Shown in pieces: positions 1-10,139 of a stretch of DNA of 64,000 bases; position 1 is the first letter of the stretch; each line of letters begins with the position of its first letter. Both the position numbers and the translations under genes were made by a program. Origin of the DNA: Micrasema longulum (lineage: Eukaryota > Arthropoda > Insecta > Trichoptera > Brachycentridae). The notes beneath the pieces are model-generated. The model ran no database searches. It was given only the letters and a program-made list of their open reading frames with translations, and was not told where the DNA came from. Where the stretch lies: assembly GCA_022494885.1 (NCBI GenBank), contig JAGVSM010004291.1, positions 59,609-123,608 on the forward strand. The letters are read 5' to 3'.

Positions 1-341
1 TGCTGTCGTAAATCCAATAAAAGAGAAAAATATCTCTTTAGTCAAACACTAAAGTTCTGATCAAAAAAATTAATGGATTTTCTCACTTTGGTGTTAACAA
101 AGATAGTACACTTGGGCTAAAAAATTAGAAAAAATGTTTTAGTATTCAATTTATAAAGACACCCGTAGGCGTCTATGTAAATGTGGACTATCTCAAATTC
201 ATTACGCGATTTTCTAAACTCAATTCTAAGAAATCAATTTGCATACTAAAGATTAGTCGTCATAACTTTGATAAATATAAATATGTGTTTTAAGACATTG
301 TTTAATTTTTTCAAACTAATAGTAGAGAAATAATTATAGGT

Positions 342-487
342 CTGTGGTAATGTCGCAGACTCGGGATCAGGGGGTCCGAGGTTCGCAACCAGCTATAACA
401 CAAGCAGCTCCCATATTCCAATAAGGTTATTTATTACAACGACTAACAGAAAATGCTCCAAAATCAAATATTTCTTTTTGAAAAAAG
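342..487 (+). repeat. S2 SINE copy, degraded
   Basis: A tRNA-like head with a B-box-like segment (gtccgaggttcgcaacc) is followed by a body and the AAATATTTCTTTTT tail seen in the better S2 copies at 40372 and 47558. The middle is strongly diverged. Confidence 0.5.
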
Positions 488-490
488 TTT

Positions 491-645
491 TCCGTAGTGT
501 AGATGTTAAGACTTTTGACTCGCACCCGGAAGAATCCGGGTTTAATTTCAGGTGAGAACACAAAAGCATTTTACCTTAACCCTTGGTATTATGTCTTGCG
601 TTTACCCGTTTTGGACCTCCTAACCGTATGAAAAGCAAAAAAAAA
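491..645 (+). repeat. S3 SINE copy
   Basis: Matches the element at 48358: a gtagtgtagatg head, GACTCGCACCCGGAAG, a B-box-like segment, and a tail with 'cttggtattatgt' and 'ggacctcct'. It lies immediately downstream of the S2 copy. The tRNA-like head suggests RNA polymerase III ancestry. Confidence 0.5.
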
Positions 646-650
646 AAAAA

Positions 651-2738
651 ATATTGTGTTCTTTACATTATTTCTAAGACTTTTGCGACCGTTTATATGC
701 AAATTGAAATGTTTTGGGTTAATTTCGACGTGTCTTTTGCACTATTTGTCGACATTTCTAATCTCATTGCACCATTTTCATTAATCTTGAGGATGGATGA
801 TTTTCCAATTGCTTCGCATTGTTAGTGATTGATTGGCACGGTTGGCCATCATATTTATTTGATGTCCCGACTATTTTCAGAAAAAAACCCTCTTAATGTG
901 CATCACGTAGACTCATAAAAATTAAATTCTTCTTCATCATAACACTAATATAGTTTCCAGACCTCTACCTAGAATGATCAGACTCATTAAAAAATCGGGA
1001 TCTCAGTGAGATCAAAAATAAAAATCACGATGTAAATCAAATATCTATTCTAATCAATCAAAAATAAATCATTGCATTCAATAAATTTCTTGTTATTTTA
1101 ATCAGCCTGAATCCGATAGCGTTGGTCGTTTATTTTTATTTGTATTTACTTTCTTTAAAATTTGTTTCGTTTTTGGTATTTCTGTTGCTATCTGTTTTGC
1201 ATGTTTCCGTTATGTTGTTATGTTTAAAATGGAAAATGACCGTAAATTTTATTTTTTTTAAAAATCGAAATCTTTAGTTCAATATTTGTATAGTTGGCTT
1301 AATTTTTTTTATTGTGTTTCTATTTTTTCACAATGATATCAATTTACTGTTTAATTTTTCCCCTTCTGGGGATCTGAAGTCATAGATGGATAGTTTTAAT
1401 TTGTGTGAATTCAAATAAAAAACATTTTTGTTAATTATTATGAAAAAGTTACGATAATACCGGAAAAAAACAAAGAAAAAATTCCTAGAACTTTAACAAC
1501 GATGAAACAATCAAACAGTATTTTTATTAATACAACGAAGATTGTATTTTGCTCAACAACGTTTGAGTATGTCCAAATGCTTGCAGACTGGTTGGACTAA
1601 ACCAACAACAGGTCAAAAGCCCTGTAAATGCCTAGACTTCCATATTTTCTACTCGATTTTTTTTCTCTCTGTTGCAACAAATTTAAATTTTATTTTGTAT
1701 TTATTTAACTCACATGTTTGAGAAAAGTTTCAAATTGACTAACGTTCTGAGACTTAATTCTTTAAAAAACTCATTTTCATATGCTTTTAAGAATTTTATT
1801 TTATTTAATTTTTGAGCTACGATGTCATAAAATCGTAAAGAATTTTTTTTTTAATATCTTCAAGGAATAATTAGAAATTCTCCCTCATAAAATGTTTAAG
1901 AAGACCTTACAAGATTATAATGATATACTAATAAAATGTTGTGGGTACGCGATTTTCAGAAAATTTAATTGGTACAAATTGCTTTTTAAGTATTAAAATA
2001 ATTTTTCTTTCTTCCAGCATTCAGCAAAAAATAAATTTCCTAGCTTTTCATGAAATTTCGCTTCTCGTTTTTTTTATTTACCGCTGAAAGAATTGAAGAC
2101 ATACTCTATACATTGTAGACTGAATGATAAATGTTACCGAGTGCTTAAAGTTAAAATTTCTAACCAGATAATTAAAGGTATAATATATTATTTTATCAAG
2201 GAGGTTCTCTATCTTATTTGAAATATCTGTTTATATCAGAATTCAATTATCCCGCCTGATCTGCACACAGTAATTAGAGAAGCGAGAAGTAACATACCTA
2301 TTGCAATAAGTTAATACTTAGAACCAAATAAACAAGGCAAAAAAAATGCATTAATTTTTAATATTAAAAAAAAATAGAGTGCTTTACTTGTATTGATATA
2401 TTGTATCATAATTTAATTAATGTTTTCATTTAATTTAAATAGGTTATTAGTCAATTAATGTGACAATTTAATTTATCAATTGAAAACCGTTTTCACTAAA
2501 CAAATCTACAAAAAGTAAAATTTTCAAAAGGTTTTTTATACTGTTTTATAGAAATTCCAAACTAAGTATCCAAACTTTCCGAATTTTCACAAAAACGAAA
2601 AATTAACACATTTTGCTGTAGGAAAAGTTGATTTATGTTAGGATATAACATAGTCTTATAATTTTTCTTTTTCATGAAATCATTATTAACAGTTTTTTTT
2701 ATTATATTTTATATACCAACATGGATAGGTATAAATCG
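651..2738. other. AT-rich intron with one foldback fragment
   Basis: Apart from the foldback remnant at 1553-1691, I see only AT-rich sequence with homopolymer runs in 651-1552 and 1692-2738. No splice-bounded open frame, RNA gene or recognisable repeat was found. Confidence 0.5.
1553..1691. repeat. Foldback family, collapsed copy
   Basis: The forward terminus (gtccaaatgcttgcagactgg) runs straight into the reversed arm (aggtcaaaagccctgtaaatgc, then cctagacttccatatt and the CTCTGTTGCAAC segment). The interior of both arms is missing. Confidence 0.75.
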
Positions 2739-2972
2739 AGTTTTTCTACTGATATTTTTTGGTGGAACTGCATTTTAATTGTAATAATAAAAATACGTAG
2801 ATAGTTTTAATCCACTTTTATTTATCAATTTTTACCAGTGACCGGGTTTCATCGTGACCAACGTCGTTAGACTAGTGGGAGAATAAACAAATTTACTTGT
2901 TACATATACAAGTGCAAGCAGGGGTTGTAAACCATGATTTTATATGATTATGGCAATTAAAGAGTTTAAATT
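2739..2972. repeat. Direct repeat D1, copy 1
   Basis: About 230 bp align with 4774-5010 in the same orientation. Shared blocks include ggaactgcattttaatt, GTGACCGGGTTT and acaagtgcaagca. No open frame, poly-A tail or terminal inverted repeat was seen, so the class is unknown. Confidence 0.7.
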
Positions 2973-3476
2973 CACTTTAGAGTTTCATGTCGCTAGTAAA
3001 AATTTATAAATAAAAGTATAATCAAACGATAAACTTTTTTTTATTATTTTAATGTTTAGGTATTTTTTTTCTGAAATACTTTCATATTATTACTTAATTT
3101 AAAATTTATTCAATCCAATTTAACTGACTAAAACTTCGCATATACACCGTTTTGCAAAAAAAATATATATCTCACCCATTTGGTTATATATCACATTTTG
3201 GTTTTTTCTAGATATTTCGCTTTGTGAATGGTCCTTGATTTCGGGGAAACCTTTAAATTTATTTATAATATCAGTATTATAATTTGATAAATGTTAGTAG
3301 GCTTTCCAATAAAATAAAATTTCATTAAATTAATTTATGATTGGTTAATCTGATTTTTTTTAGGAAAAAGCTTATATTTGCGTTCTTATTAATTTACCGA
3401 ATTATTTCTATTTTGGGAGAATTATTAATGATCTGTAAATACGAGTAACTATAAACATAGCGATCAAGCTTTGGTA

Positions 3477-3547
3477 AAGTGGGGTGAGACTTAGACCTCT
3501 GATTCGTGAGTTAACGGCACTTAATAGTCACAGAACCACAACCCGAT
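3477..3547 (-). repeat. S2 SINE head fragment
   Basis: Reverse complement of the tRNA-like head of S2, ending with the ACCACAACCCG junction also seen at 18607. It abuts the palindromic element at 3555. Confidence 0.55.
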
Positions 3548-3554
3548 TCAAATT

Positions 3555-3709
3555 AGAATCCTAATACCCGTATGCAGAGACAAACCTTAAGGTGAGGAAA
3601 GAACATTCTATTGTCTTCACTTTCGGGTTATTCTCGGCATTTGAAATTAGAATGTACTTTCCTCACCTTAAGTTTTTTGTCTTTGCATACGGGTATAAGT
3701 CAGGATTCT
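3555..3709. mobile_element. Palindromic MITE-like element, 155 bp
   Basis: Arms of about 55 bp are near-perfect reverse complements. The left arm starts AGAATCCTAATACCCGTATG and the right arm ends CATACGGGTATAAGTCAGGA. Both contain CTTAAGGTGAGGAAAG or its complement. The loop is about 40 bp. No coding capacity; probably non-autonomous. Confidence 0.75.
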
Positions 3710-4149
3710 TCCCAATGAAAACATATCTTGCTGATAAAATATAAAAGCCGTGTATGATTCGATCGTTAGGTGATTATTAAGTATTATTTCATATAATGCC
3801 GTGCCGGATCAAAACTCAAATAAATTTATGAGTATTGTTTTAGACTTTACAAGTTTCTGATTTGATTATTATTATAAAATCTTCACGGCAGAACCCGTTT
3901 TATCACCTTTAAAAGACCCTCAAACTAGCGGGCTATTTATTTATTTATATATAATATATTGACCTATTTGCATTTATGTGTATACAAACTATGGTTATAA
4001 CATACCTTCTTTTTTTTGTTTATTTTTTACTAACTTTTGGTAACTTAAATTTTGTTTTAATAATGTATATTTTCATCTATCTATGAACAAAATCTATCTA
4101 CTTGTTTATAAAATTTTGAGTAAAAACAATTTCTTCTTAAATTTTAAAA

Positions 4150-4345
4150 GAAAACCCATGAAATGTTTTATTCGTTTAATTTGAACTAAATTGGATCAAT
4201 TCTTACCATTTTAAAGTAGACAATAGGAACATACTAAAAATATTTTTAAACTTAAATGTTGCGAAGAAAACCCATGAAATGTATTATTTGTTTCATTTTA
4301 AACTCAATTAGATCATTCTTCGCAGTTTTGAAGTAAAAATTGTAA
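4150..4345. repeat. Local tandem duplication, period about 116 bp
   Basis: The block starting GAAAACCCATGAAATG at 4150 recurs at 4266 and both continue with similar AT-rich text (ttggatcaattctt against ttagatcattctt). Two diverged copies only. Confidence 0.6.
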
Positions 4346-4773
4346 TTTCTTTAAAAAGTGTTCTGAAATACTCTGACAGATATCAATCTTTTTTCAGCAA
4401 ATAACGTCAAGTGTGACAGCTCCACAATAAAAATATCACTTTTCTGACATTCCTTAGCTATTACCTTTTTATTAGCGGCCATAAAAGAACATCGTGGCTC
4501 AGAAGATAATAATTTACGGGGGCGTTTTGTGACCTCAGATCATCAAATATTCTCTATAAATCCACAGATCAAAACAAATGTGATTCAGTGAACCTGCTAT
4601 AAAATATGCCAACTCCACAAATTATTTTATTTATCCGATATTTGTGAGAAGTACAAAAATGTATTTCCTGTACTTAAGACGTATTAGGGGCTGGTTGAGT
4701 AATCAGAATACGCACATGTTAGAACTTCTATCCATACGTCTTTACATTTTTTGTATATTTAATTTATTATATT

Positions 4774-5010
4774 GAATTTTTCTACTGACATTTCTTGGTG
4801 AAACTGCATTTTAATTATAGTGATAAAAATACGTTTATAGTTTTATTCCACTTTTATTTGAATTTTATTACTAGTGACCGGGTTTTGTCGTGACCAACAT
4901 CGTCAAACTGGTGGGAGACTAAACAATTTTCTATGTTATATACAAGTGCAAGCAAGGGTTGTAAATCTTGATTTTAAAAAAATTATAATATTGAGGAGTT
5001 AAAATTAAAA
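4774..5010. repeat. Direct repeat D1, copy 2
   Basis: Second copy of the repeat at 2739, about 2.03 kb downstream in the same orientation. The conserved core is GTGACCGGGTTTTGTCGTGA followed by a tail with acaagtgcaagcaagggttg. The text between the copies does not resemble a retrotransposon body, so they need not be LTRs. Confidence 0.7.
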
Positions 5011-5392
5011 TAATTAAAGTATAAAGTAATAATATTTGTATGTTTTTGTTTGTAATTGTATAAGTTTTGTTTGAATTTAAGTAATAAAAACCGGTGAAAA
5101 TCATATAATTTTATAAGGTTTTATAATGAAAATGTAAATTCTAAACTCTTTTCTCAATCCAATGAAGTACTTATTATGTTCTTCTGGATTATTTTCTTTG
5201 AGCACAAAGATGCTAAGGCTACCAGATTATAGAGAGTTTTTTTGGGAAGCTCTTCTCGTTTGACAACGAGAAAATTTTCCGTGTGTGTGGGCACCGCCAA
5301 GGAGACTTATGTCCTTAAATGCGGTGTGCGGTATGTAGTGGCTGTATGACGTCATGGTGAAGGTATTTTGTCCTTAACTTCCGATTGTAATC

Positions 5393-5500
5393 GCGGCCCT
5401 GGACTGGCACCTGAAGCGTTAGACTGATCATATTTTTTTTCTGCAACAGGTGATCGAAATACGTTGCATATACGATAGTGAGTAATCAGTTCAATAAAAT
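5393..5500 (+). repeat. S1 SINE, 3-prime half
   Basis: Matches the body of S1 at 7621-7720: ccctggactggcacctgaag, AGACTGATCAT, then gatcgaaatacgttgc. The tRNA-like head is not recognisable here. Confidence 0.6.
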
Positions 5501-5507
5501 ATATTTT

Positions 5508-6063
5508 AATTTGTTGCAACAGAGGGAAAATATTTTTGAGAATAGAATATGGAAGTCTAGGCATTTACAGGGCTTATGACCTGTTTTCCCTCTGTTGCTA
5601 CAAATTTAAATATGAATTACTGCCTAGGGAGAAAATTCATCCAGTCTGCAAGCATAAGGACATAGTTAAAACATTGTTGATTTAACTACCTGGGAAAAGG
5701 AGAAGAATAAAACTTGGCAAATTGTTTTTAGGCGTCGCCTAGTACGTGAATTGGTTCAGACGGATGAATCTCACCCTCATTATAAAGGTTTCAGCTGTTT
5801 TACTAAACAAAAGTCAACAGATGGAAGAGTTGAGGAAATGTGGATATTAAAACATAGGCAGAATAGTGAATGTTACACAGTGTATAAAATGGCTACTTAA
5901 ACCAGCTAATAACAGGTCATAATCCCTGTAAATGTCGAGACTTCCATATTCCCTTCTCAAAAATGTTTTCACTCAGTTGCAATAAATTGACATATGAAAT
6001 ATTCCGTAGAGAAGAAATCTAGCCAGTCTGCAAGAATTTGGACATACTCAAAACATTGTTGAA
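5508..6063. repeat. Foldback family copy abutting exon A
   Basis: A short forward arm (5508-5582: TTGTTGCAACAGAGGGAAAA, gtctaggcatttacagggct) switches to reversed text. The reversed unit then runs through a full cycle: AGGCGTCGCCT, gatgaatctcaccc, ATAGGCAGAATAGTGAATG, cctgtaaatgtcgagacttc. It ends with ggacatactcaaaacattg at 6063, only about 25 bp before the exon A splice acceptor, so the branch point probably lies within the repeat. Confidence 0.85.
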
Positions 6064-6088
6064 AATGTATTTCCGTTACTCATTTCAG

Positions 6089-6223
6089 ATATCAAGCGAT
6101 CGTCTGGCCCATGAAGCCAAGAATGTCCAAAACGTGTTCCCTTGTGATGATAGGAGTAATATGGCTTACTGGGATGGCTCTAGCGATTCCCTGCCTCCTG
6201 TACTCGTCAACTGTCACTTACAA
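6089..6223 (+). CDS. Exon A of a tachykinin/natalisin-type peptide GPCR (ICL2-TM4)
   Basis: Internal coding exon of a seven-helix neuropeptide receptor of the plasma membrane. The acceptor is TTCCGTTACTCATTTCAG at 6071-6088; the donor is CAA|GTAAGT at 6223/6224. The coding frame starts at base 6090, with 6089 completing the previous codon. It reads YQAIVWPMKPRMSKTCS, then VMIGVIWLTGMALAIPC, then LLYSSTVTY, followed by two spare bases (AA). The split first codon ends in A and so can be Arg, giving Asp-Arg-Tyr. KPRMS is typical of intracellular loop 2 in tachykinin-like receptors. The Trp of VIW and the Pro of IPC are the conserved TM4 landmarks. The frame open from 6038 also crosses the exon but gives no family resemblance. 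Exon B continues this frame. Family members couple to G proteins and bind tachykinin or natalisin peptides; the exact orthologue (TkR99D-like or TkR86C-like) cannot be decided from 44 residues. Confidence 0.87.
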
Positions 6224-6371
6224 GTAAGTCTAATCATAATCAACTATTTTGGTATCAAAATCAAACAATGATATGAGTCTACTTATTCCAATTATTTATT
6301 TTTATTGAACAACAAAAAATTAGACAATATAGAAATATCAGGCTTTTTTTAACAATTATAAATTTATTAAT

Positions 6372-6454
6372 TAAAGACAAGATCTGGACTATTTATTTAG
6401 TGGTCGTTTAAATAGTTGAAAACCAAAACCAAAAAAGTCCAGATCTTGTCTTTA
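6372..6454 (-). repeat. Stem-loop in LINE 3-prime UTR
   Basis: A perfect 19-bp inverted repeat (TAAAGACAAGATCTGGACT at 6372-6390, its complement at 6436-6454) with a 45-base loop. It lies immediately after the stop codon of the minus-strand reverse transcriptase remnant at 6455-6790. It may be the 3-prime UTR hairpin of that element, or a small foldback insertion. Confidence 0.65.
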
Positions 6455-6790
6455 GTTAACAATACGACAAAGACGGGTCATTGGAGAAATAAGGCTATGG
6501 TTGGTTCTATGCTGATCGATGTACAGTACTTCATTGTTTCTCAACCTACGAGTCGGAATATTGAATTTTACTTGTTCTAGTAATGATGAAACATCGATTA
6601 TACCATTTTGTACGCCAAACATATATATGGAATCAATATTAGTTCTACGTTTTTGTAGACTAGAAATATTTAACATTGACTCTATATCAGCGTAAGAATA
6701 ATTACCTCTCTTCAGTCCAAGCATCCATGCTACTTTTCGAAACAAGCGATGTTGGACTGATTCAATGTGATTAATAATAAGGGTTATAAA
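6455..6790 (-). pseudogene. Non-LTR retrotransposon RT C-terminal remnant
   Basis: Minus-strand open frame of 97 codons ending at 6452. It contains SLQKRRTNIDSIYMFGVQNG, IIDVSSLLEQVKFNIPTRRL and a final TRLCRIV. This follows the layout of the C-terminal region of jockey/CR1-type LINE polymerases: the 'RR..D....Y....G.ID...LL..I.F..P.R..R' pattern seen also at 33622-33894. The 5-prime part of the element is missing. The reading frame may extend slightly upstream, without a start that means anything. Confidence 0.65.
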
Positions 6791-6854
6791 ATACTATCGA
6801 GTAAAAATTTATTTTTTTTGCTTATTAGTAGCATTAAAATAATTTTTATTTTTT

Positions 6855-7450
6855 CATATTAAACTCCCGCGAAAACGGTTCATTGCGTTGGCCACGCCCC
6901 TTTAACGTTACGATTTGTTTGAATTTGGACAATTGTTTGTGACTAATTAAATTTAAACAGAACGTCGTCACGAATCTTGGCGTCACAATTGGACGTAGTT
7001 ATGCAGAAAGCAGCCAGTCTACAATTTAAAAAAATGTGATATTGATGTCATCGGGTGCAGCAAAGTCAATTCCATGTTTTGCCAAAAACATCCAGACCGC
7101 TTTCATACAAAAAAACTGTATTAATCACCTTCTGAAAATGGCGTCGATCATAAAAATGGCATTTCTCAATTTGCAAAAAACACCCACAGCACTAAAAAAA
7201 ATTACGGTACTTTAAAAATCATTAGAACTGGTGAATACATAATAAGATTCCTGTTTGTAATGTTAAAAAACTAGTGTATTTATTGTTCGTTATTTGTTAA
7301 ATTCAAAAACATTCCAACTGTTGTGTAGATTTGATAATTCACACTTTTCACAAAGGTTCTATTATCTCAGTTTCACTTTTCTATGCCTGGCTGCTTTCTG
7401 CATAACTATGTTTAATTGTCAAGGCCAAACATGTGGCGATTTCATAAAAG
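6855..7450. repeat. GGCC repeat, copy 1, split by a nested element
   Basis: Left part 6855-6991 (aaacggttcattgcgttggc, ccacgcccc, then tcttggcgtcacaattg) and right part 7414-7450 (aattgtcaaggccaaacatg). It matches the uninterrupted copy at 34650-34795. The GC-rich core contrasts with the surroundings. Ends are not resolved. Confidence 0.65.
6992..7413. mobile_element. 422-bp TIR element nested in GGCC repeat
   Basis: A perfect 22-bp inverted repeat, TAGTTATGCAGAAAGCAGCC plus AG at 6996-7017, has its complement at 7387-7408. The element is flanked by AATTG at 6987-6991 and again at 7414-7418. Removing it restores the sequence of the GGCC repeat seen at 34650. The interior is AT-rich and has no transposase. 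A 60-codon frame at 7294 overlaps the right end and shows no family resemblance. Confidence 0.82.
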
Positions 7451-7499
7451 GCATATTATTAATAATTTTGTTTTAAAAATTATTAATGTTTTTTTTTCC

Positions 7500-7762
7500 T
7501 GTGGCCTCGTGGTGTTATTAATGATCGACACGTTTGCCTACCATGCAAGAAGTCTTGATTTCGATTCCCGCCATGGTTAATATGAAGATTTTTTTTAATG
7601 GTGTTTTCACATTAGAATATTTTATAGTTCCTGGACTGGTACCTGAAGCATAAGACTGATCATCTTACTTTCATGTAACAAAAATGATCAAGATACGCTG
7701 CGATTGGTGTGCCAATTCAGTGCCCTATTCATCATTAGGTGTGGAAAGGGGAATGATGATAT
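7500..7762 (+). repeat. S1 SINE, near full-length
   Basis: tRNA-like head with an A-box-like GGCCTCGTGGTG and a B-box-like GATTTCGATTCCCGCC. A body follows with cctggactggtacctgaagc and gatcaagatacgctgcgatt, ending ATTAGGTGTGGAAAGGGGAA. Best reference for family S1 in the window. Confidence 0.7.
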
Positions 7763-8177
7763 TTTTTTCAAAATATTCATATTGATTTTGAAAATATAAT
7801 CAATTTTTCTAAATACTTTTCACATGTTTTTTCAACATTCGTAGTATGTGATATTTCCTTATGGATTCGTCTAATTGGGACATATTTAAACGAATGAAAA
7901 TAAAAAAGACTAAAGGTTTTTATATGCAGTTATAAAAATTTAAGTAGTTTTATTACAACTTAACGCATCATGCTTGGCATGAACATAGGAAACAATTATT
8001 GGAAAAAAAATCATAATTGAGTGTAAGCCCACGTGGTTTGGTAATGATTTGAATTTAGGTATTTGTATTTATGTAATTTGCTGCCAACCAGTTTTAAAAA
8101 TGGCACCACTAGGTAAGACGGAGGCAAAATCAAAATTCGCTTAAGTAGGTGCTATAACAGTTGACACGCTGTAGTTT

Positions 8178-8612
8178 TGTCAAAAAACATTTGGACAAAC
8201 TTAAATATTGTAATAAAACCAACTGGTCCACAAAATAAGTAAATAAATTTGAAAATTGAAAAATTGTTTTCAGGCGTTGCCTTGTATGTGAAATAATTCA
8301 GTCAGATGAATCTCTTCACAACATTCAAGGTTTTAGCTCTTTAACTTCACTAAAATCAACAAATTGAAGAATTGAAGAAATATGCATGTTCAAACATAGG
8401 CAAAATGGTGAATGTTAAACAGTGTGTAAAGTGGCCACTTAAACCAGCCAACGACAGGTCACAAGCCCTGTAAATGCCTAGAATTCCATATTCCCTTATT
8501 TCTACCCTGTTGTTATTTGTTAATCTTAATGACTCCTGAGGGGGTGAAATCTAGTTTTTTGTCTACAAACATTTGGACAAACTCAAATATTGTAATTAAT
8601 TAAGTAAATGTG
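8178..8612 (-). repeat. Foldback family, reversed unit with repeated terminus
   Basis: The terminus ACATTTGGACAAACTTAAAT at 8188 recurs at the far end (8567). Between lies one reversed unit: caggcgttgccttgtatgtg, GTGAATGTTAAACAGTGTGT, AAGTGGCCACTTAAACCAGC, ccctgtaaatgcctagaatt. This shows the terminal segment repeated directly at both ends of a unit. Confidence 0.8.
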
Positions 8613-8921
8613 AAAATTTATCTCCTCCATAAAATATACACTTTTTTGCGTATTTTTTTCTAAAATTGAACGCATACATTAGTTTATTTTCGACCATTAG
8701 ATTTCGAATGTCCAATCATAACAGCACCGACCCTAACTCAATATGAAAGAATAAAACTTTTTTTATTATGCACATATTTTTTTATTTCAATTTAGACATT
8801 TTCTTTTTTTTTCTTCCTATTTTTGAATACTCGTGTGTCTGTTTTATAGTTTCGTTAAATAAACTCGTTTATGTTATTTCGTTACATAAATAGTTTATGT
8901 TAATATAACACAACAGAATTG

Positions 8922-9095
8922 AGGACCACTCTATAAAAGGGAATATAGGAGTCTAGGCATTCACAGGGCTTATGATCTATCATTAGCTGGTTTAAGTAAC
9001 ACTCTATCTCTGTTATATATATTTATATTAATAACTCCCAAAAGGATTGAATCCAGTTCTTGTGTATGAATTTGAACAAACTAAAAATATTGTTA
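8922..9095. repeat. Foldback family, short copy
   Basis: Forward text (AAAAGGGAATATAGGAGTCT, ggcattcacagggcttatga, tagctggtttaagtaac) flips to the reversed terminus (ctctgttatatatatttata, tgaatccagttcttgtg, gaacaaactaaaaatattgt). Confidence 0.7.
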
Positions 9096-9203
9096 ACTAT
9101 ATGTTGTTTGGATAGAATATTCACTGATAAGCTTGAAACTAACAATATGTTAAGGAACCTTTACTGAAAAATAATATGTAAATTTAAAATCAAACAAAAC
9201 AAA

Positions 9204-9292
9204 CAAACCATCACACCGTTTTCCTTTAAGGCAGGCAGAGGGTATAGAACGCCATATCACTCAGTATTTGCATACAGATCTCGTCTTAATTT
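9204..9292 (-). pseudogene. RTE LINE 3-prime tail fragment
   Basis: Matches the 3-prime end of the RTE copy at 54830-55565: AAACCATCACACCGTTTTCC, gaacgccatatcactc, GCATACAGATCTCG. Only the last codons of the ORF and the short tail remain. Confidence 0.65.
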
Positions 9293-9877
9293 AATATATA
9301 TGCTCACGTTCTTTACTTTTAACAATAATTTTATTATAACAACAATACGCTCTATCAACCTAAAATATTTTCTTTCTCACCTCATACAAAACATCGCGTT
9401 GACAATATAAACCATTAAAACGTGACACAATAAATCATAAAATAAACAACCACAAAAAAAGCTCTTGTGCTTTGTGGGGGATTCGAACTCTTTTGTAAAA
9501 AGTATAAAATAAATGTCACATAAAAAAAAGACCTCAAATAAGAATTGAATATTTGAGTCTTGTTTTATTTTTTGAAACCACTTTTATTTCTGTGTCGAAT
9601 TGATTTCAGAAATAAAAAAAATTCTAAGAAAAACTCCATTTTTATGAAGGAATTAATGCATCAAATCACCTCCCTAATGTATCGAAACCGCCATTTCAGA
9701 CCCAGCTGAATAATTTACCGAAATTTCTCCTTAGCTTCAAAGACATTTTGTGATTTCGTCTCTTTCAATTTGTTTTCAATTATTAATGAACGAAGCTTCA
9801 ATTGCTAACGTTTTCCTCTTTGTAGGCTTTGTAAAATGTTTTTGGGAATACTAAAATTTTAAGACCTTTTACTGGCT

Positions 9878-9960
9878 TCTGGTCCAGTGACTAGTGTTGC
9901 TGACTCACGCGTCTGAAGTCCGAGGTTTTATTCCCGCAATTACTTGATTTCATTTTTTTA
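9878..9960 (+). repeat. S2-like SINE head fragment
   Basis: A tRNA-like segment, GTGACTAGTGTTGCTGACTC, then a B-box-like ggttttattcccgc. It resembles the S2 head (GGCTAGTGTCTCGGACTCAC). The body is not recognisable. Confidence 0.45.
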
Positions 9961-10139
9961 ACTCTTTCTTACTGCGCCAAAATAACCACATGTTCTTGCG
10001 CTGTGTAATCAATATATTACAGAATTGTGGGATTTACAATCTAGAAATGGAAAATTTCTAAGCAATAGGTATAATTTACTCTACTTGAAGTCAAAAATGA
10101 TACAAAATTTAATATTAACGCTAAAAATACGAAATAAAT

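Larger units (their letters stand above)
3710..5392. other. Intron with short duplications
   Basis: Nothing recognisable in 3710-4149 or 4346-4773. A GC-richer patch at 5278-5365 (gtgggcaccgccaagg onward, including TGACGTCA) precedes the S1 fragment at 5393 and may be a diverged S1 upstream part. Confidence 0.4.
1..6088 (+). other. Upstream intron of the tachykinin-receptor-like gene (3-prime part)
   Basis: This is inferred to be intron because exon A begins at 6089 directly after a polypyrimidine tract and CAG (6071-6088). The previous exon lies outside the window. It must end with two bases of an arginine codon, because exon A starts with the single base A followed by Tyr-Gln-Ala-Ile, the usual continuation of Asp-Arg-Tyr. 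The stretch holds SINEs, foldback copies and short duplications that are listed separately. No coding exon was seen in it. Confidence 0.75.
7763..9877. other. Intron between repeats
   Basis: Outside the foldback copies and the RTE tail, the subranges 7763-8177, 8613-8921 and 9293-9877 show no gene or recognised element. A small palindrome around 9585-9612 (TTTATTTCTG ... CAGAAATAAA) is the only structure noted. Confidence 0.45.

Noticed and set aside
2739..5010. LTR retrotransposon bounded by the D1 direct repeats
   Set aside because: No gag, pol, primer-binding site or polypurine tract was seen between the copies, and they lack TG...CA ends.
6038..6271. 77-codon open frame as a gene or as the coding frame of exon A
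   Set aside because: It starts inside the foldback repeat and runs through a perfect splice donor. Another frame of the exon gives clear GPCR text that continues in exon B.
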